Source: an uncultured Trueperaceae bacterium
GTDB lineage: Bacteria; Deinococcota; Deinococci; Deinococcales; Trueperaceae
Reading direction: 5' to 3'
DNA: 11,653 nt
NCBI GenBank assembly: GCA_937907415.1
Contig: CALCHY010000330.1
Location: 1 to 11,653, forward strand
The position numbers and the translations under genes are program-made. Positions 1 through 7,036 of the stretch are shown piece by piece. Numbering within the stretch: the first letter of the stretch is position 1; each line of letters begins with the position of its first letter. The notes beneath the pieces were generated by a model. That model did no database searches and was not told the origin of the DNA. It saw nothing but the letters and a program-made list of their open reading frames with translations.

Positions 1-53
1 GCGAAAGCGCCGGCGAGTTCATCAGGAAGTTGCGCGACGACGAGCGTTACTGA
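1..53 (+). CDS. 3' end of an unidentified gene (partial)
   Basis: The frame starting at base 3 is open from the window edge and ends in TGA at 51-53, giving the tail ESAGEFIRKLRDDERY. All its codons fit the GC-rich style of the neighbouring genes. It lies 36 bases upstream of a small HTH antitoxin-like gene on the same strand. A two-gene toxin-antitoxin operon is therefore possible, because HTH_37-type antitoxins usually follow their toxin gene. Sixteen residues are too few to name a family, and I do not recognise the tail as a RelE/HigB C-terminus. Confidence 0.5.
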   Translation, partial: ESAGEFIRKLRDDERY

Positions 54-89
54 GGAGCCGCGTCCGCTCGTGGGGGCGCGGGAGGTGTC

Positions 90-365
90 ATGGGCAAGAG
101 CGAGAACGAGCAAATGATCACCCCAAGCAGCGGCAACGCGTTTGCCGACCTGGGGCTCGCTAATCCCGAGGAGCGGCTTGCGAAGGCGCGCCTGGCAAGC
201 CGGATCCTGGACGCGCTGGAGTCGCGCGGCTGGGAACCCGAACAGGTGGCGGAGGTGCTGTCTCTGCGCGAGGGGGAGGCCGCCAGGCTCGTGGCCGGCA
301 GGCTCAAGGGCTTCAGCGTCGCGGACCTGACGAGGCTCCTGGCGCTGGTGGAGCGGAGCGCCTAG
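90..365 (+). CDS. Small XRE/HTH_37-type antitoxin-like regulator
   Basis: This is a 91-aa protein with the signature of HTH_37 (XRE-like) antitoxins. An SSGNAFADLG segment (residues 13-22) is followed by a helical stretch, LAKARLASRILDAL (residues 31-44). A helix-turn-helix then covers roughly residues 45-85 (EPEQVAEVLSL, then GRLKGFSVADLTRLLALV). Proteins of this kind normally bind their own operator and neutralise a RelE/HigB-like toxin encoded just upstream. Here only the last 16 codons of the upstream gene are in view, so the pairing cannot be confirmed. The ATG at 90 follows a good ribosome binding site (GGGAGG at 80-85). It ends against a convergent gene, the two stop codons overlapping in CCTAGG. 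The family call is fairly sure; the antitoxin role is inferred. Confidence 0.8.
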   Translation: MGKSENEQMITPSSGNAFADLGLANPEERLAKARLASRILDALESRGWEPEQVAEVLSLREGEAARLVAGRLKGFSVADLTRLLALVERSA

Positions 366-369
366 GCGC
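358..369. terminator. 12-bp perfect palindrome over two convergent stop codons
   Basis: GCGCCTAGGCGC is a perfect palindrome that contains the TAG of the HTH gene (363-365) and, on the other strand, the TAG of the 61-aa gene (362-364). Being symmetric and at the convergence point, it could help end transcription from both sides. It has no loop or T tract, so a simple coincidence of stop codons is also possible. Confidence 0.25.
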
Positions 370-547
370 CGCTGTCTTCGTCGTCCTGCTGGCGTTCGGC
401 GTGGGCGTGTTCTTCAGCGAGCATGCGGCGCTTGTGCGCCTCGAGAGCCTCCTCGTTGAGGCGGCCCTCCTTGACGGCCTTGGCGCGCACTTCTCGCCAG
501 GCGCTGGCTCCTGGTTTGCTTTGCTTCTGGTGCGGCATCCCCGTCAC
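362..547 (-). CDS. Small 58-61 aa protein resembling an antitoxin N-terminal linker
   Basis: The reading frame gives 61 aa from a GTG at 547, or 58 aa from the ATG at 538 (MPHQKQSKPGASAWREVRAK), which I prefer. Third codon positions are almost all G or C, as in real genes here. The segment AWREVRAKAVKEGRLNEEALEAHKRRMLAE resembles the stretch that precedes the HTH in actinobacterial XRE antitoxins. Here no HTH follows: the protein ends in an acidic tail (ERQQDDEDSGA). It may be a complete small protein of its own type, or an antitoxin truncated before its DNA-binding domain. It is convergent with the HTH gene at 90-365, their stop codons overlapping. A 16-bp near-palindrome lies directly upstream of the GTG. 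Coding is likely; function is unknown. Confidence 0.6.
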   Translation of the reverse strand: MTGMPHQKQSKPGASAWREVRAKAVKEGRLNEEALEAHKRRMLAEEHAHAERQQDDEDSGA

Positions 548-563
548 TCTAGACCGGTCTCGA
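548..563. promoter_or_regulatory. 16-bp near-palindrome upstream of the 61-aa gene
   Basis: TCTAGACCGGTCTCGA is symmetric apart from one mismatched pair, with the perfect core AGACCGGTCT at 551-560. It abuts the GTG at 547 and lies 10 bases from the ATG at 538 of the minus-strand small gene. That is where an autoregulatory operator could sit. There is no direct evidence of binding. Confidence 0.25.
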
Positions 564-832
564 AGACAGGGGGTGGGTCCGGTGGCGCCCGAACTGGTTG
601 CGTTTCACCGTGACCTGGTTTTCCGGGTGCGGCGCTGGAGGGGCTGGTGGATGCTCGGGCTTGGGTCGACTGGAATGGTCGTGGCCCGCGGACCGAAGTC
701 ATGGCGGGCCACTCCTCTTGCGAGGTTCATACCCGAGGTTCATCACCGGCTCTAGGCCGGGAGCGGAGTAGCCCCGGGACTTCACAGCCAACTTAGCCCA
801 TTCCGCGCGTTGCGCGCAAACGGCAGCGATCG
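564..832. other. Intergenic stretch without a supportable gene
   Basis: No reading frame here has a convincing start plus recognisable protein. It holds a 10-bp direct repeat CGAGGTTCAT at 721-730 and 734-743 (13-bp period). Next to it is a small hairpin, CCGGC-TCTAG-GCCGG, at about 747-761. The stretch continues into the inverted-repeat cluster at 833-885. Confidence 0.5.
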
Positions 833-885
833 TAACAGCGGAATGGACTGTAACGCTCGGGCTGTTAGGATCCATTTCGCTGTTA
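833..885. repeat. Nested inverted-repeat cluster of TAACAGC motifs
   Basis: The outer arms TAACAGCGGAATGGA (833-847) and TCCATTTCGCTGTTA (871-885) are inverted copies matching at 14 of 15 positions around a 23-base centre. The centre contains a second, imperfect inverted pair: TAACGC (851-856) and GCTGTTA (861-867). The core TAACAGC therefore occurs four times, two in each orientation. The element lies in gene-free DNA. It could be a multi-site operator, a recombinase or attachment site, or a structured RNA or terminator. Nothing in the sequence decides between these. Confidence 0.6.
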
Positions 886-917
886 GTTTGGTGGTCCTTG
901 AATTGCTGATCTGCCGT

Positions 918-1124
918 TCAGTCGCGGTAGGGTTTCTGCTTCAAGCGCGCGGCCGCGCGGGCGCGTAGGGCTGGCGGCATGGCGTCTTCGCTCAGGAACT
1001 CCTGGATGCGTTCATCGGTGTAGGTCTCGGGCTCGGGTGTGCCGGCGGGCTCTTGGCCGGGCTGAGAGGCACGGTTTGCCGGCGTCGCGGCAGCGGAGCG
1101 CGACCAGTTGGAAGCGCCGACGCC
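918..1124 (-). pseudogene. Startless reading frame, likely a remnant of a small gene
   Basis: Between a TAA (1125-1127) and a TGA (918-920), the minus strand is open for 68 codons. It ends with YTDERIQEFLSEDAMPPAL and then a basic Ala/Arg-rich tail, RARAAARLKQKPYRD. The codons are strongly GC-biased and the peptide looks like the helical C-terminus of a small actinobacterial protein. However, no ATG, GTG or TTG precedes this region, and the only ATG leaves about 21 residues. I read it as a decayed gene or the tail of one whose 5' part was lost. A CTG start cannot be excluded. I do not recognise the family. Confidence 0.3.
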
Positions 1125-1154
1125 TTAGTCTGGAGTGGAGAGGGAAGCGACGAA

Positions 1155-1472
1155 GTGACCAAGCGGAAGGCTGACAACCCGCAGGCCGAGGCGGAGTTCA
1201 CTCCCGGGACCTGCGAGCCGGTCGAGGGATCCACCGAGGAGGAGAGCGCGAGCGGAGCGATGCCTGGCGGGTCCGCTCCGGCTGGGCCGGGGGAGAAGGG
1301 TATGGAGGCAGGCTTGTTCGAGGACCTGCTGGGGAGCGTGCGCGAGGCCGGCGCCATTCTGCGCGGCGAGCGGGCCGGGGCGCGGCGCATGCAGTTCGAT
1401 GACCTCGACGGTACGGAACCCGACACGGCCGGTTACACAGCCGATTCAGATCAGACTGAGGGCGGCAGGTAA
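1155..1472 (+). CDS. Small acidic protein with an antitoxin-like helical segment and no HTH
   Basis: This is 105 aa from the GTG at 1155, with AGGGA nine bases upstream. A 56-aa version from the ATG at 1302 is also credible, since GGGAGAAGGG directly precedes it. Third positions are mostly G or C throughout, supporting coding from 1155. The first 49 residues are a low-complexity Glu/Pro/Gly/Ala region. Residues 52-78 (GLFEDLLGSVREAGAILRGE and on) resemble the short N-terminal helix found ahead of the HTH in HigA-like antitoxins. Here the chain ends in an acidic, polar tail with no DNA-binding domain. It may be a truncated antitoxin or a distinct small protein. No partner toxin gene is adjacent. 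Function is unknown. Confidence 0.5.
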   Translation: MTKRKADNPQAEAEFTPGTCEPVEGSTEEESASGAMPGGSAPAGPGEKGMEAGLFEDLLGSVREAGAILRGERAGARRMQFDDLDGTEPDTAGYTADSDQTEGGR

Positions 1473-1709
1473 CTTGCCCGGCCGGAATCGACGGCGTCTG
1501 GAGGCGCCTGCCTAAGAGGGTCGGCTACGCATAGCGCGCGAAGGACACGAGGGAGGGGCCGCAGCCGGTATGAACTCCAGTCCGATATAGCCTCTGTATA
1601 GCAAATACGATGACTACAACGAAGCACCCGTCGGCGCGTTCCGTTCGCCCTCCCGGGAGTCCCAGGGAAGACCGGCCTCGCTTACGTTGACGCTTCAGGG
1701 GCGCATTAA
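1473..1709. other. Intergenic stretch between convergent genes
   Basis: No convincing gene is seen between the 105-aa gene and the end of the minus-strand 278-aa gene. The perfect palindrome CTCCCGGGAG at 1650-1659 lies about 50 bases past the latter's stop and could contribute to termination. It has no T tract. Confidence 0.4.
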
Positions 1710-2546
1710 CTACTTCAGGGCAAGTTGGAGGGCTAGCGAGCGGTTGTAGCCCGCTTCGAGGCGACGCCTGGCGTAGTTCGCCTTGCGGGTCTCCCCGCTG
1801 GCTTCGAGGGCGGTGATGGTGTACTCGACCAGCAGTTCGAGCTCGCGGACGCGTTCCACAAGATACTTGTGCTCTCGCATCCCTCCGGCCCAGTGGCGCG
1901 CCAAGGTATGTGCCGGCATCGCCTGGATCATGCTCGAGCGGCGGTCCCGGCCCCACTGGTCCTCGCCCTCTAGGAGTCGATTGGCCTCGTGATCCAGGTG
2001 TAGGTGAACCGTCTCCGGTTCGGCCTGGGCGAAGGCGATGGCGATGTCGATCAGAACCTGCGTGGGTATCAGGTAGTGCCCGTCGCGGTCCTTTACGTTA
2101 GGCCACTTGGTCCAGGCCTGTTCGGTTAGTGCGCAACGTTGCGCGACTCGTTCGAGGCCCGGGACCTGGATGTCCCACAGCTTCGTGTAGTTGCTCCGTC
2201 TTTCGAGGATCAGAAGATCTTCCCCGGTTGATAGGAGGACCTCGCTTGCTGCCTGAGTGACAACGGGGTCAATGGGTGGCTCGTCAGCCATGTAATCGAG
2301 GAAGGCGATTTCCTTCTTCTCGTCGCGCTCCACGAGCTTCCAGTCCTTCCAGCAGCAACGCAGGTGGGTGGGGGTCACGAACTCCTCCATGACCTCGAGT
2401 TCGCCGTCCATGTGGCGCACTTTGACCTTTACGGCACCCTTCCGTTTGGGCATTGCTACTAGTTGAACGCGCGCGGCTGGAAGGCCGAGTTGCTGTTCTC
2501 GCCGGTAGGCCCACTCTTCACCTGCTATGAATTCGTCTTTGCGCAT
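1710..2546 (-). CDS. Hypothetical protein, 278 aa
   Basis: This is a long, clean ORF from an ATG at 2546. It has high GC at third positions and only a weak ribosome binding site. The first ~75 residues open with MRKDEFIAGEEWAYR and contain alternating basic and hydrophobic segments (AVKVKVRHMDGELEVMEEFV) that suggest a small beta-rich domain. This style of N-terminus occurs in uncharacterised proteins of actinobacterial phages and integrative elements. The remainder is charged and helical, ending in a probable coiled-coil stretch (about residues 228-270, with VERVRELELLVEY and ALEASGETRKANYARRRLEA). There is no signal peptide, membrane segment or catalytic motif I recognise. It is divergent from the DUF7662 gene, across 192 bases. 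I cannot assign a function; a nucleic-acid-binding accessory role would be a guess. Confidence 0.8.
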   Translation of the reverse strand: MRKDEFIAGEEWAYRREQQLGLPAARVQLVAMPKRKGAVKVKVRHMDGELEVMEEFVTPTHLRCCWKDWKLVERDEKKEIAFLDYMADEPPIDPVVTQAASEVLLSTGEDLLILERRSNYTKLWDIQVPGLERVAQRCALTEQAWTKWPNVKDRDGHYLIPTQVLIDIAIAFAQAEPETVHLHLDHEANRLLEGEDQWGRDRRSSMIQAMPAHTLARHWAGGMREHKYLVERVRELELLVEYTITALEASGETRKANYARRRLEAGYNRSLALQLALK

Positions 2547-2626
2547 GACCCAGCGTAGCGCCGGGTCTCGTAATGGTCGTCGTTTGCGAACAGCCTCAGC
2601 TACACCGTTGAGAGTACCGAGTTGGC

Positions 2627-2640
2627 ATGCAGCTTTGCAT
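2627..2640. promoter_or_regulatory. Small inverted repeat in the divergent intergenic region
   Basis: ATGCA-GCTT-TGCAT lies in the 192-base gap between the divergent 278-aa and DUF7662 genes. A repressor site shared by both promoters would sit here. The arms are only 5 bp, so chance is a real alternative. A weak promoter for the plus gene may follow it: TCAACA, 18 bases, then TACTAA just before 2697. Confidence 0.2.
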
Positions 2641-2738
2641 TTGGGCCGAGCGTAGGCGCTTCGTCAACACCGCGAGAAAGAATGCGATACTAACGTGACC
2701 AAATGCTGAATTGAGCCAAGTGTCTTGAAGGGTAGGAC

Positions 2739-3167
2739 ATGGAGACAGTCACGGTGTCAGTGCCGCGCGAGCGGCTGGGCGAGTTCTACGCGCTGCTCAG
2801 TGAGTTCTTCGGTTCCAAGGCTGAAGTGGGCGGCGCGCCAGAGTCAGGTAGTCAGCCCCAGGACGCTGCCGGAGAGGCCGGGCCGCCGCAGGCGGCGGTC
2901 ACCGGCAGGTACGCGCCTCTGTTCCGGTACTTCCTGAACGCGCTTGGCGAGGAGCTGGTACTGTCCTTCGCGCAGATGGAGGACGCCTTGGGTGGGAAGT
3001 TGCCGCCGTCCGCGCGTAAGCACCGGCCTTGTTGGGCGAACTCTCAGGTGTCGTTGTTGGGGCGAGTATGGCTGCGGGCGGGGTGGCGGTTGACCGCGAT
3101 TGATCTAGAGGACGAGGTAGCGCGCTTCGAGCGTCAGGACCGTTTTCAGGGCAAAGGTAGCTCGTGA
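2739..3167 (+). CDS. DUF7662 domain protein
   Basis: This is a 142-aa protein. Residues 1-29 (METVTVSVPRERLGEFYALL and on) form a short amphipathic segment. Residues 30-56 are a low-complexity Gly/Pro/Ala linker. Residues 57-132 match the DUF7662 pattern: YAPLFRYF at 58-65, LSFAQMEDALG at 75-85, LPPSARKHRPCWAN at 88-101, then W111, AGW at 114-116 and a final IDLEDEVARF strand. In copies I remember, the HRPCWAN block usually has a second Trp where C98 stands here. The domain's function is not established. It is common as a small stand-alone protein or a tail on nucleases in accessory regions. AGGGTAGGA supplies the ribosome binding site for ATG 2739. It leads the plus-strand run into the large nuclease-like gene and may share its transcript. 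Confidence 0.85.
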   Translation: METVTVSVPRERLGEFYALLSEFFGSKAEVGGAPESGSQPQDAAGEAGPPQAAVTGRYAPLFRYFLNALGEELVLSFAQMEDALGGKLPPSARKHRPCWANSQVSLLGRVWLRAGWRLTAIDLEDEVARFERQDRFQGKGSS

Positions 3168-3185
3168 CCGGCCGTAGAAGGCCGG
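3168..3185 (+). promoter_or_regulatory. Hairpin overlapping the next ribosome binding site
   Basis: CCGGCC-GTAGAA-GGCCGG is a perfect 6-bp stem that begins immediately after the DUF7662 stop codon. Its loop and 3' arm contain AGAAGG (3176-3181), the likely ribosome binding site for the GTG at 3190. It could mask that site, stabilise the upstream message, or act as a weak terminator. It lacks a T tract. Confidence 0.35.
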
Positions 3186-3189
3186 CAAG

Positions 3190-3318
3190 GTGCGCAAGGC
3201 CCTTATCGCGGGGAGAATAGTTTTCCTCAGAAATGCGACCGGGGAGATTGACGAGGTAGAGGTAAACGAGGCTTTCACGATTCAAGTGGCTCCGGGTGCC
3301 TCAGTGGTACGGGCCTAG
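3190..3318 (+). CDS. Possible 42-aa small protein
   Basis: A short frame opens with GTG at 3190, eight bases after AGAAGG, and ends with TAG at 3316-3318. The peptide begins MRKALIAGRIVFLRNATGEI and continues as alternating charged and hydrophobic residues to TIQVAPGASVVRA, which would fold as a few beta strands. The composition looks like coding sequence, and the spacing suits an operon: 22 bases after the DUF7662 stop and 10 bases before an ATG of the large gene. I recognise no family. It could be a small regulator of the large protein, a leader peptide coupling translation, or chance. Confidence 0.35.
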   Translation: MRKALIAGRIVFLRNATGEIDEVEVNEAFTIQVAPGASVVRA

Positions 3319-3328
3319 CGGGCCAAGA

Positions 3329-6300
3329 ATGCGACGACCTACTGTAGAGATGCCAAACACGGAACCATCCTTGGCCGAGGCTTTGGGCCTCCTGCCGGAA
3401 GCGCTTAAGTCGTACGACCTTGTGGACCTAATTGGCGGGGTCGGAGGGCTGCAGCTCTTACCGCAGAACGCGAAGTTCGCATTGCGACTCGAGTATTTGG
3501 CGGCAATCCTCGCCGGAGTCGAAGTAGCCGATGGCCGCCCACAAGCCGCGAAAGGGCGGTGGCGGCGACTACTGCGACAACCCCCGATTGGTTCTCAGCA
3601 ACTAACACGACTCGAGGATCCTCCGGAGGATACCTTCTCAGCCAGTGTGGGCTTTGTGCGCGACGTGTTCCGAATCGTGCGTGGCCGACAGGAGGACTCG
3701 GCTGAGACCACTGAACTACTTCTTCGTGCATTGCAGGAGGCGTTACCTCATGTGCCTCCAGAGGCAGTTCAAGCGGTTCGATCACTGAGCCTTGCTGTGC
3801 TGCAACTTAGCGAAGCGATAGTGGGGAAAGCCGGAATCGCCCGCAACGAACGTCAGCTTACGTTCTCGCCGGACTACCCCTTCATTCCGGACGCTCCAGC
3901 GTTTTCAGACCTGAAGAGGGCGTGCACCTTTACTCGGGACGAAATCGTTGGAATCGTTGGTGCAACTGGTCTTCGGTCCCTTGGTGCAATCAGCGTCAAG
4001 GCGGGCTCTGTCTCGTACCGTCTTGATAACCCAGACGATCTCTGGAGGATTCACCTGAGGCCGATTGTGCGGGTTGGCAACGCTTATGTCGTTGCTGTAC
4101 CAGCCGCATTGCCTCTCGCCCTCATCCACGCTGTGGTGCGTTGGTCCAAGGACCTTGATGTGCTCCGACGAGTCGCGGATGAGTTCTGCCGCCTCTTGGC
4201 GATGACTATTGATAACGAAGTCAACTATATGGGGTGGATCCAGATGCCTCCCATCGATCAGGAAAGGCTGGCAGCCGGTCTTGAGCGCATCTACCGCTTT
4301 GATCGAGACAAGTTCGCGCACATCCTGATTGTCAGCGACGATTTCTCCAATTACAGCGAGGCTTCGCCATACGCCGACTGGGCACCGGCAGGCGACCATT
4401 TGCGGAACAGGATCGACAAGGTTGGTGCTGCAATCCGAGGGTACCACTCTGACGCAGATGTCCTGCACCTAGTTGTTGCTCAAGGTATTGGCAGACCGTA
4501 TTACGTCGCTATCCAAGGGGACGGCCTAGATCCCAACTCAGAGTTTCTCGCCCTCAATCCCCGCCAACTTTCGGTTATCGGGCGGGAGCTAGGCAGCGAC
4601 CCTCTAGGGCTATGGAAGTACGCGCGCACCGTATCTAAATTCGGTAGAGAGCGTCTGATGACGTTTTCAGAGCTCGACTTGTTCGCTGAGTACCGGAACC
4701 GCAAGAACAGCCTCTACTTCTCCGACGACGAGCGGGCGCCTGCTGTGCTCCTGACCCCGGAGCTGGGTGCAAGCCTCATTGTCCAAGATGCCAAACGGCA
4801 CGATGTACATAGCGTCAGGCGCTGGGATGGTGCCGGCGTGGTGAAGGTCAGGCGCGCTTGGCAGGAATCCAGACTCCCGGTATACGCACCAATCGACAGC
4901 ACAGGTGAAGCGCCGATGCTGCTCGTTGAGAGTGACCCGCTCCAAATCTGGATCGTTGGCGATATGGAAGGGGCGAACGTCGTCGGCGGCCGTTTGGAAG
5001 TTGCACAACAGTTCTGTGAGGGCGTCGCATACTGGTTAGCTGAAGCATTGCCTTCCCTCCAGCCCACCCTCGGCCTCCTGAGCAAGACGCGCCAGAGTTT
5101 GATGATTCGCATCTGCATCGATGAAGACCCGTTCGACGGCGGCGATGATGCGGGCTCGCCCGAGGAGTGGGTGGAAGCTACAACTGGAGCTACCGAAGAC
5201 ATCAACGTACTTCTACGCTCCGGGGCGGTGCAAGCGCTATCCGGTTCGACTAATGCCGGCGAACGGCGGATCCTTGAAGCCATATTGCTTGGGATTGGAG
5301 CGATCCTGCCCGTAGAACTACGTGCCGCTGCTCCCATTCGGGTGCCCGATGTCGTTGAGCGGCATGCGCCTTTGGGCCCCAAGAAGTGGTTCGTTTTCAC
5401 GGACGAGAGCGTGCGTATCCCGCTCTTGTCGGGCCCCTTGCCGCTACTCAGAACCTTGCAGGATGCTGATGTGGAGGATGTCCTGGACCTCCTCGGACCG
5501 AAGGTGCGAGCGGAGGCCGCACTGCCGCCGGGAGAGGTGCCAGCGGATCGCAGGACGCAGGTCCTGAACTTAGCCGTTCGATTCTGCTTTCACGCGATCG
5601 AGACGCGGGTGTCGCGGTTACGGGCATACGGATTACTCGAGCAGTTGATCGCATGGCACGAAGCGGTTGTTCAGGAGTACCGTCGAAAGCGGTTGATCAT
5701 CACTCCGATGTTGGCGCGGCTCGGGGATGAGGGCCTTGATGCCAAGGAACTACGAGAGGACCTGGAACTCCTAGTTCACTCTGACCAAGCTTTGAGGTTC
5801 CTTATCGAGTATGTAGCCGCCAAACCTCCTAGCGGTGACCGTGCCTTAAGCTTGTCCGAACTCGACTACCTCGTCGCCCTGGCGAACCAGGTCATCAACA
5901 AGGGAATGCTCAGTGACGCCATCCATTTCGCGAGGGCCGACATTGGCGTGTCCTTCCTGGCTTCCGGACGAATCGGCTTGACGAGGTCCGGTCGATATAT
6001 GAGAGGTGTTGAGTCATTCAAGCTCGTCCAAAGCCAGGAGATTATCGATGGCGCCGGCGATCAGTTCAATTGGGCGTGGCGTGAATCTCGAGAAGTTGCT
6101 GAACCAGGCTGGCTACCTGACCTAAACGAGGCTTGTGGTGAAGAGTTCGGCCTGACCATGACGGAGATGGCCGCTTTCTTTGGCGAGCTCCTGAACATTG
6201 CATCGGAAAGGGAACATATACCTAAGAGGCTGCCGCTTTCTCCGCTGGTTTCAGACGTCGCTACTAGCCTCGAATGGGATGAAGCCAAGGTTCGAGCAGC

Positions 6301-7036
6301 CGTAGAGGCTTTCGCGCTTCGTCCACGTGACCCCTACTTTCCAAGCGCGTTCCCGCTGGAGGCCGCTCCTTGGCGCTTTAACCGTGACCTCTCGTACGTT
6401 CGAAGGCCGCTGTTGCTGGCTGGTGATCCCGACCCTGCCCTAACCTGGGGATCACGTCACTTGCTTCGTTGCGCCCCATACGTCATGGACCTGATCGTCT
6501 CAGGGCAGTTTCGAGCCAAGTCGTCAAAGATGCAATCCTTCATGGGTCGAATCAGACAGGAGATTGGCGAAGAGTTTAACGACCGAGTAGCTGCAGAGTT
6601 TGAGGGGTTCTCGAGGTACGAAGTGCGCCGGCGCGCTGAGAGATTTGGGGGCAAGCGTATCGAAAGGTCCCCAGCAGAGCCTCTTGGGGATATCGACGTC
6701 CTAGTAGTGGATAGGGCAAGGCGAACGATTATCGCGGTCGAAACCAAGGACTTCGGGCTTGCGAAGACTCCAGCTGAACTCGCAAATGAGATTGCAGAGT
6801 TTGACAACTCTCCCGGGTCGACAGTGCGAAAACACGCCGAGCGAGTGGCGTGGCTTCAGCGCCACCAGGTCCAGGTACTTAAGTCATTTGGATTTGAGGC
6901 TGAACGTGACCGGTGGCGGACCAAGGCTTTGATAGTAGTAAGTGAGGCCTTGATTGGGGTTCACATTCAAGATGTGCCCATGGAAGTCCTCACCTTCTCG
7001 GAACTACAGAGTCGCCTTGTGGGGGATGGCTTTTAG
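3329..7036 (+). CDS. Very large protein with C-terminal PD-(D/E)XK nuclease-like domain
   Basis: The protein is about 1,235 aa from ATG 3329. GTG 3296 (1,246 aa) and ATG 3350 (1,228 aa) are also possible; none has a strong ribosome binding site. The first ~1,060 residues match nothing I can name. They are mixed alpha/beta with no Walker A, no signal peptide and no clear membrane span. The C-terminal ~170 residues look like a restriction-endonuclease fold. A helix carries acidic residues (EEFNDRVAAEFE, E1082-E1092). It is followed by GDIDVLVVD (D1121, D1123), a strand ending in VETKDF (E1138-x-K1140), and then a later strand, TKALIVVSE. The D...ExK pair is the classic metal-binding core for cutting DNA or RNA. 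It may be the effector of a defence system with the KAP NTPase downstream. At least six TTA codons and lower GC than the left-hand genes suggest transfer. Its 3' end overlaps an antisense gene by 33 bases. Confidence 0.75.
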   Translation: MRRPTVEMPNTEPSLAEALGLLPEALKSYDLVDLIGGVGGLQLLPQNAKFALRLEYLAAILAGVEVADGRPQAAKGRWRRLLRQPPIGSQQLTRLEDPPEDTFSASVGFVRDVFRIVRGRQEDSAETTELLLRALQEALPHVPPEAVQAVRSLSLAVLQLSEAIVGKAGIARNERQLTFSPDYPFIPDAPAFSDLKRACTFTRDEIVGIVGATGLRSLGAISVKAGSVSYRLDNPDDLWRIHLRPIVRVGNAYVVAVPAALPLALIHAVVRWSKDLDVLRRVADEFCRLLAMTIDNEVNYMGWIQMPPIDQERLAAGLERIYRFDRDKFAHILIVSDDFSNYSEASPYADWAPAGDHLRNRIDKVGAAIRGYHSDADVLHLVVAQGIGRPYYVAIQGDGLDPNSEFLALNPRQLSVIGRELGSDPLGLWKYARTVSKFGRERLMTFSELDLFAEYRNRKNSLYFSDDERAPAVLLTPELGASLIVQDAKRHDVHSVRRWDGAGVVKVRRAWQESRLPVYAPIDSTGEAPMLLVESDPLQIWIVGDMEGANVVGGRLEVAQQFCEGVAYWLAEALPSLQPTLGLLSKTRQSLMIRICIDEDPFDGGDDAGSPEEWVEATTGATEDINVLLRSGAVQALSGSTNAGERRILEAILLGIGAILPVELRAAAPIRVPDVVERHAPLGPKKWFVFTDESVRIPLLSGPLPLLRTLQDADVEDVLDLLGPKVRAEAALPPGEVPADRRTQVLNLAVRFCFHAIETRVSRLRAYGLLEQLIAWHEAVVQEYRRKRLIITPMLARLGDEGLDAKELREDLELLVHSDQALRFLIEYVAAKPPSGDRALSLSELDYLVALANQVINKGMLSDAIHFARADIGVSFLASGRIGLTRSGRYMRGVESFKLVQSQEIIDGAGDQFNWAWRESREVAEPGWLPDLNEACGEEFGLTMTEMAAFFGELLNIASEREHIPKRLPLSPLVSDVATSLEWDEAKVRAAVEAFALRPRDPYFPSAFPLEAAPWRFNRDLSYVRRPLLLAGDPDPALTWGSRHLLRCAPYVMDLIVSGQFRAKSSKMQSFMGRIRQEIGEEFNDRVAAEFEGFSRYEVRRRAERFGGKRIERSPAEPLGDIDVLVVDRARRTIIAVETKDFGLAKTPAELANEIAEFDNSPGSTVRKHAERVAWLQRHQVQVLKSFGFEAERDRWRTKALIVVSEALIGVHIQDVPMEVLTFSELQSRLVGDGF

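Noticed and set aside
423..755. A 110-codon plus-strand ORF in the left region.
   Set aside because: It overlaps the better-supported 61-aa minus gene and its translation shows no domain or protein-like pattern; high GC makes such open frames common.
1525..1956. A 143-codon minus-strand ORF.
   Set aside because: Most of it overlaps the 278-aa gene in another frame, and the non-overlapping part has no protein-like character.
3329..7036. An ATPase domain in the large protein.
   Set aside because: No GxxxxGK[ST] loop is present anywhere in its sequence.
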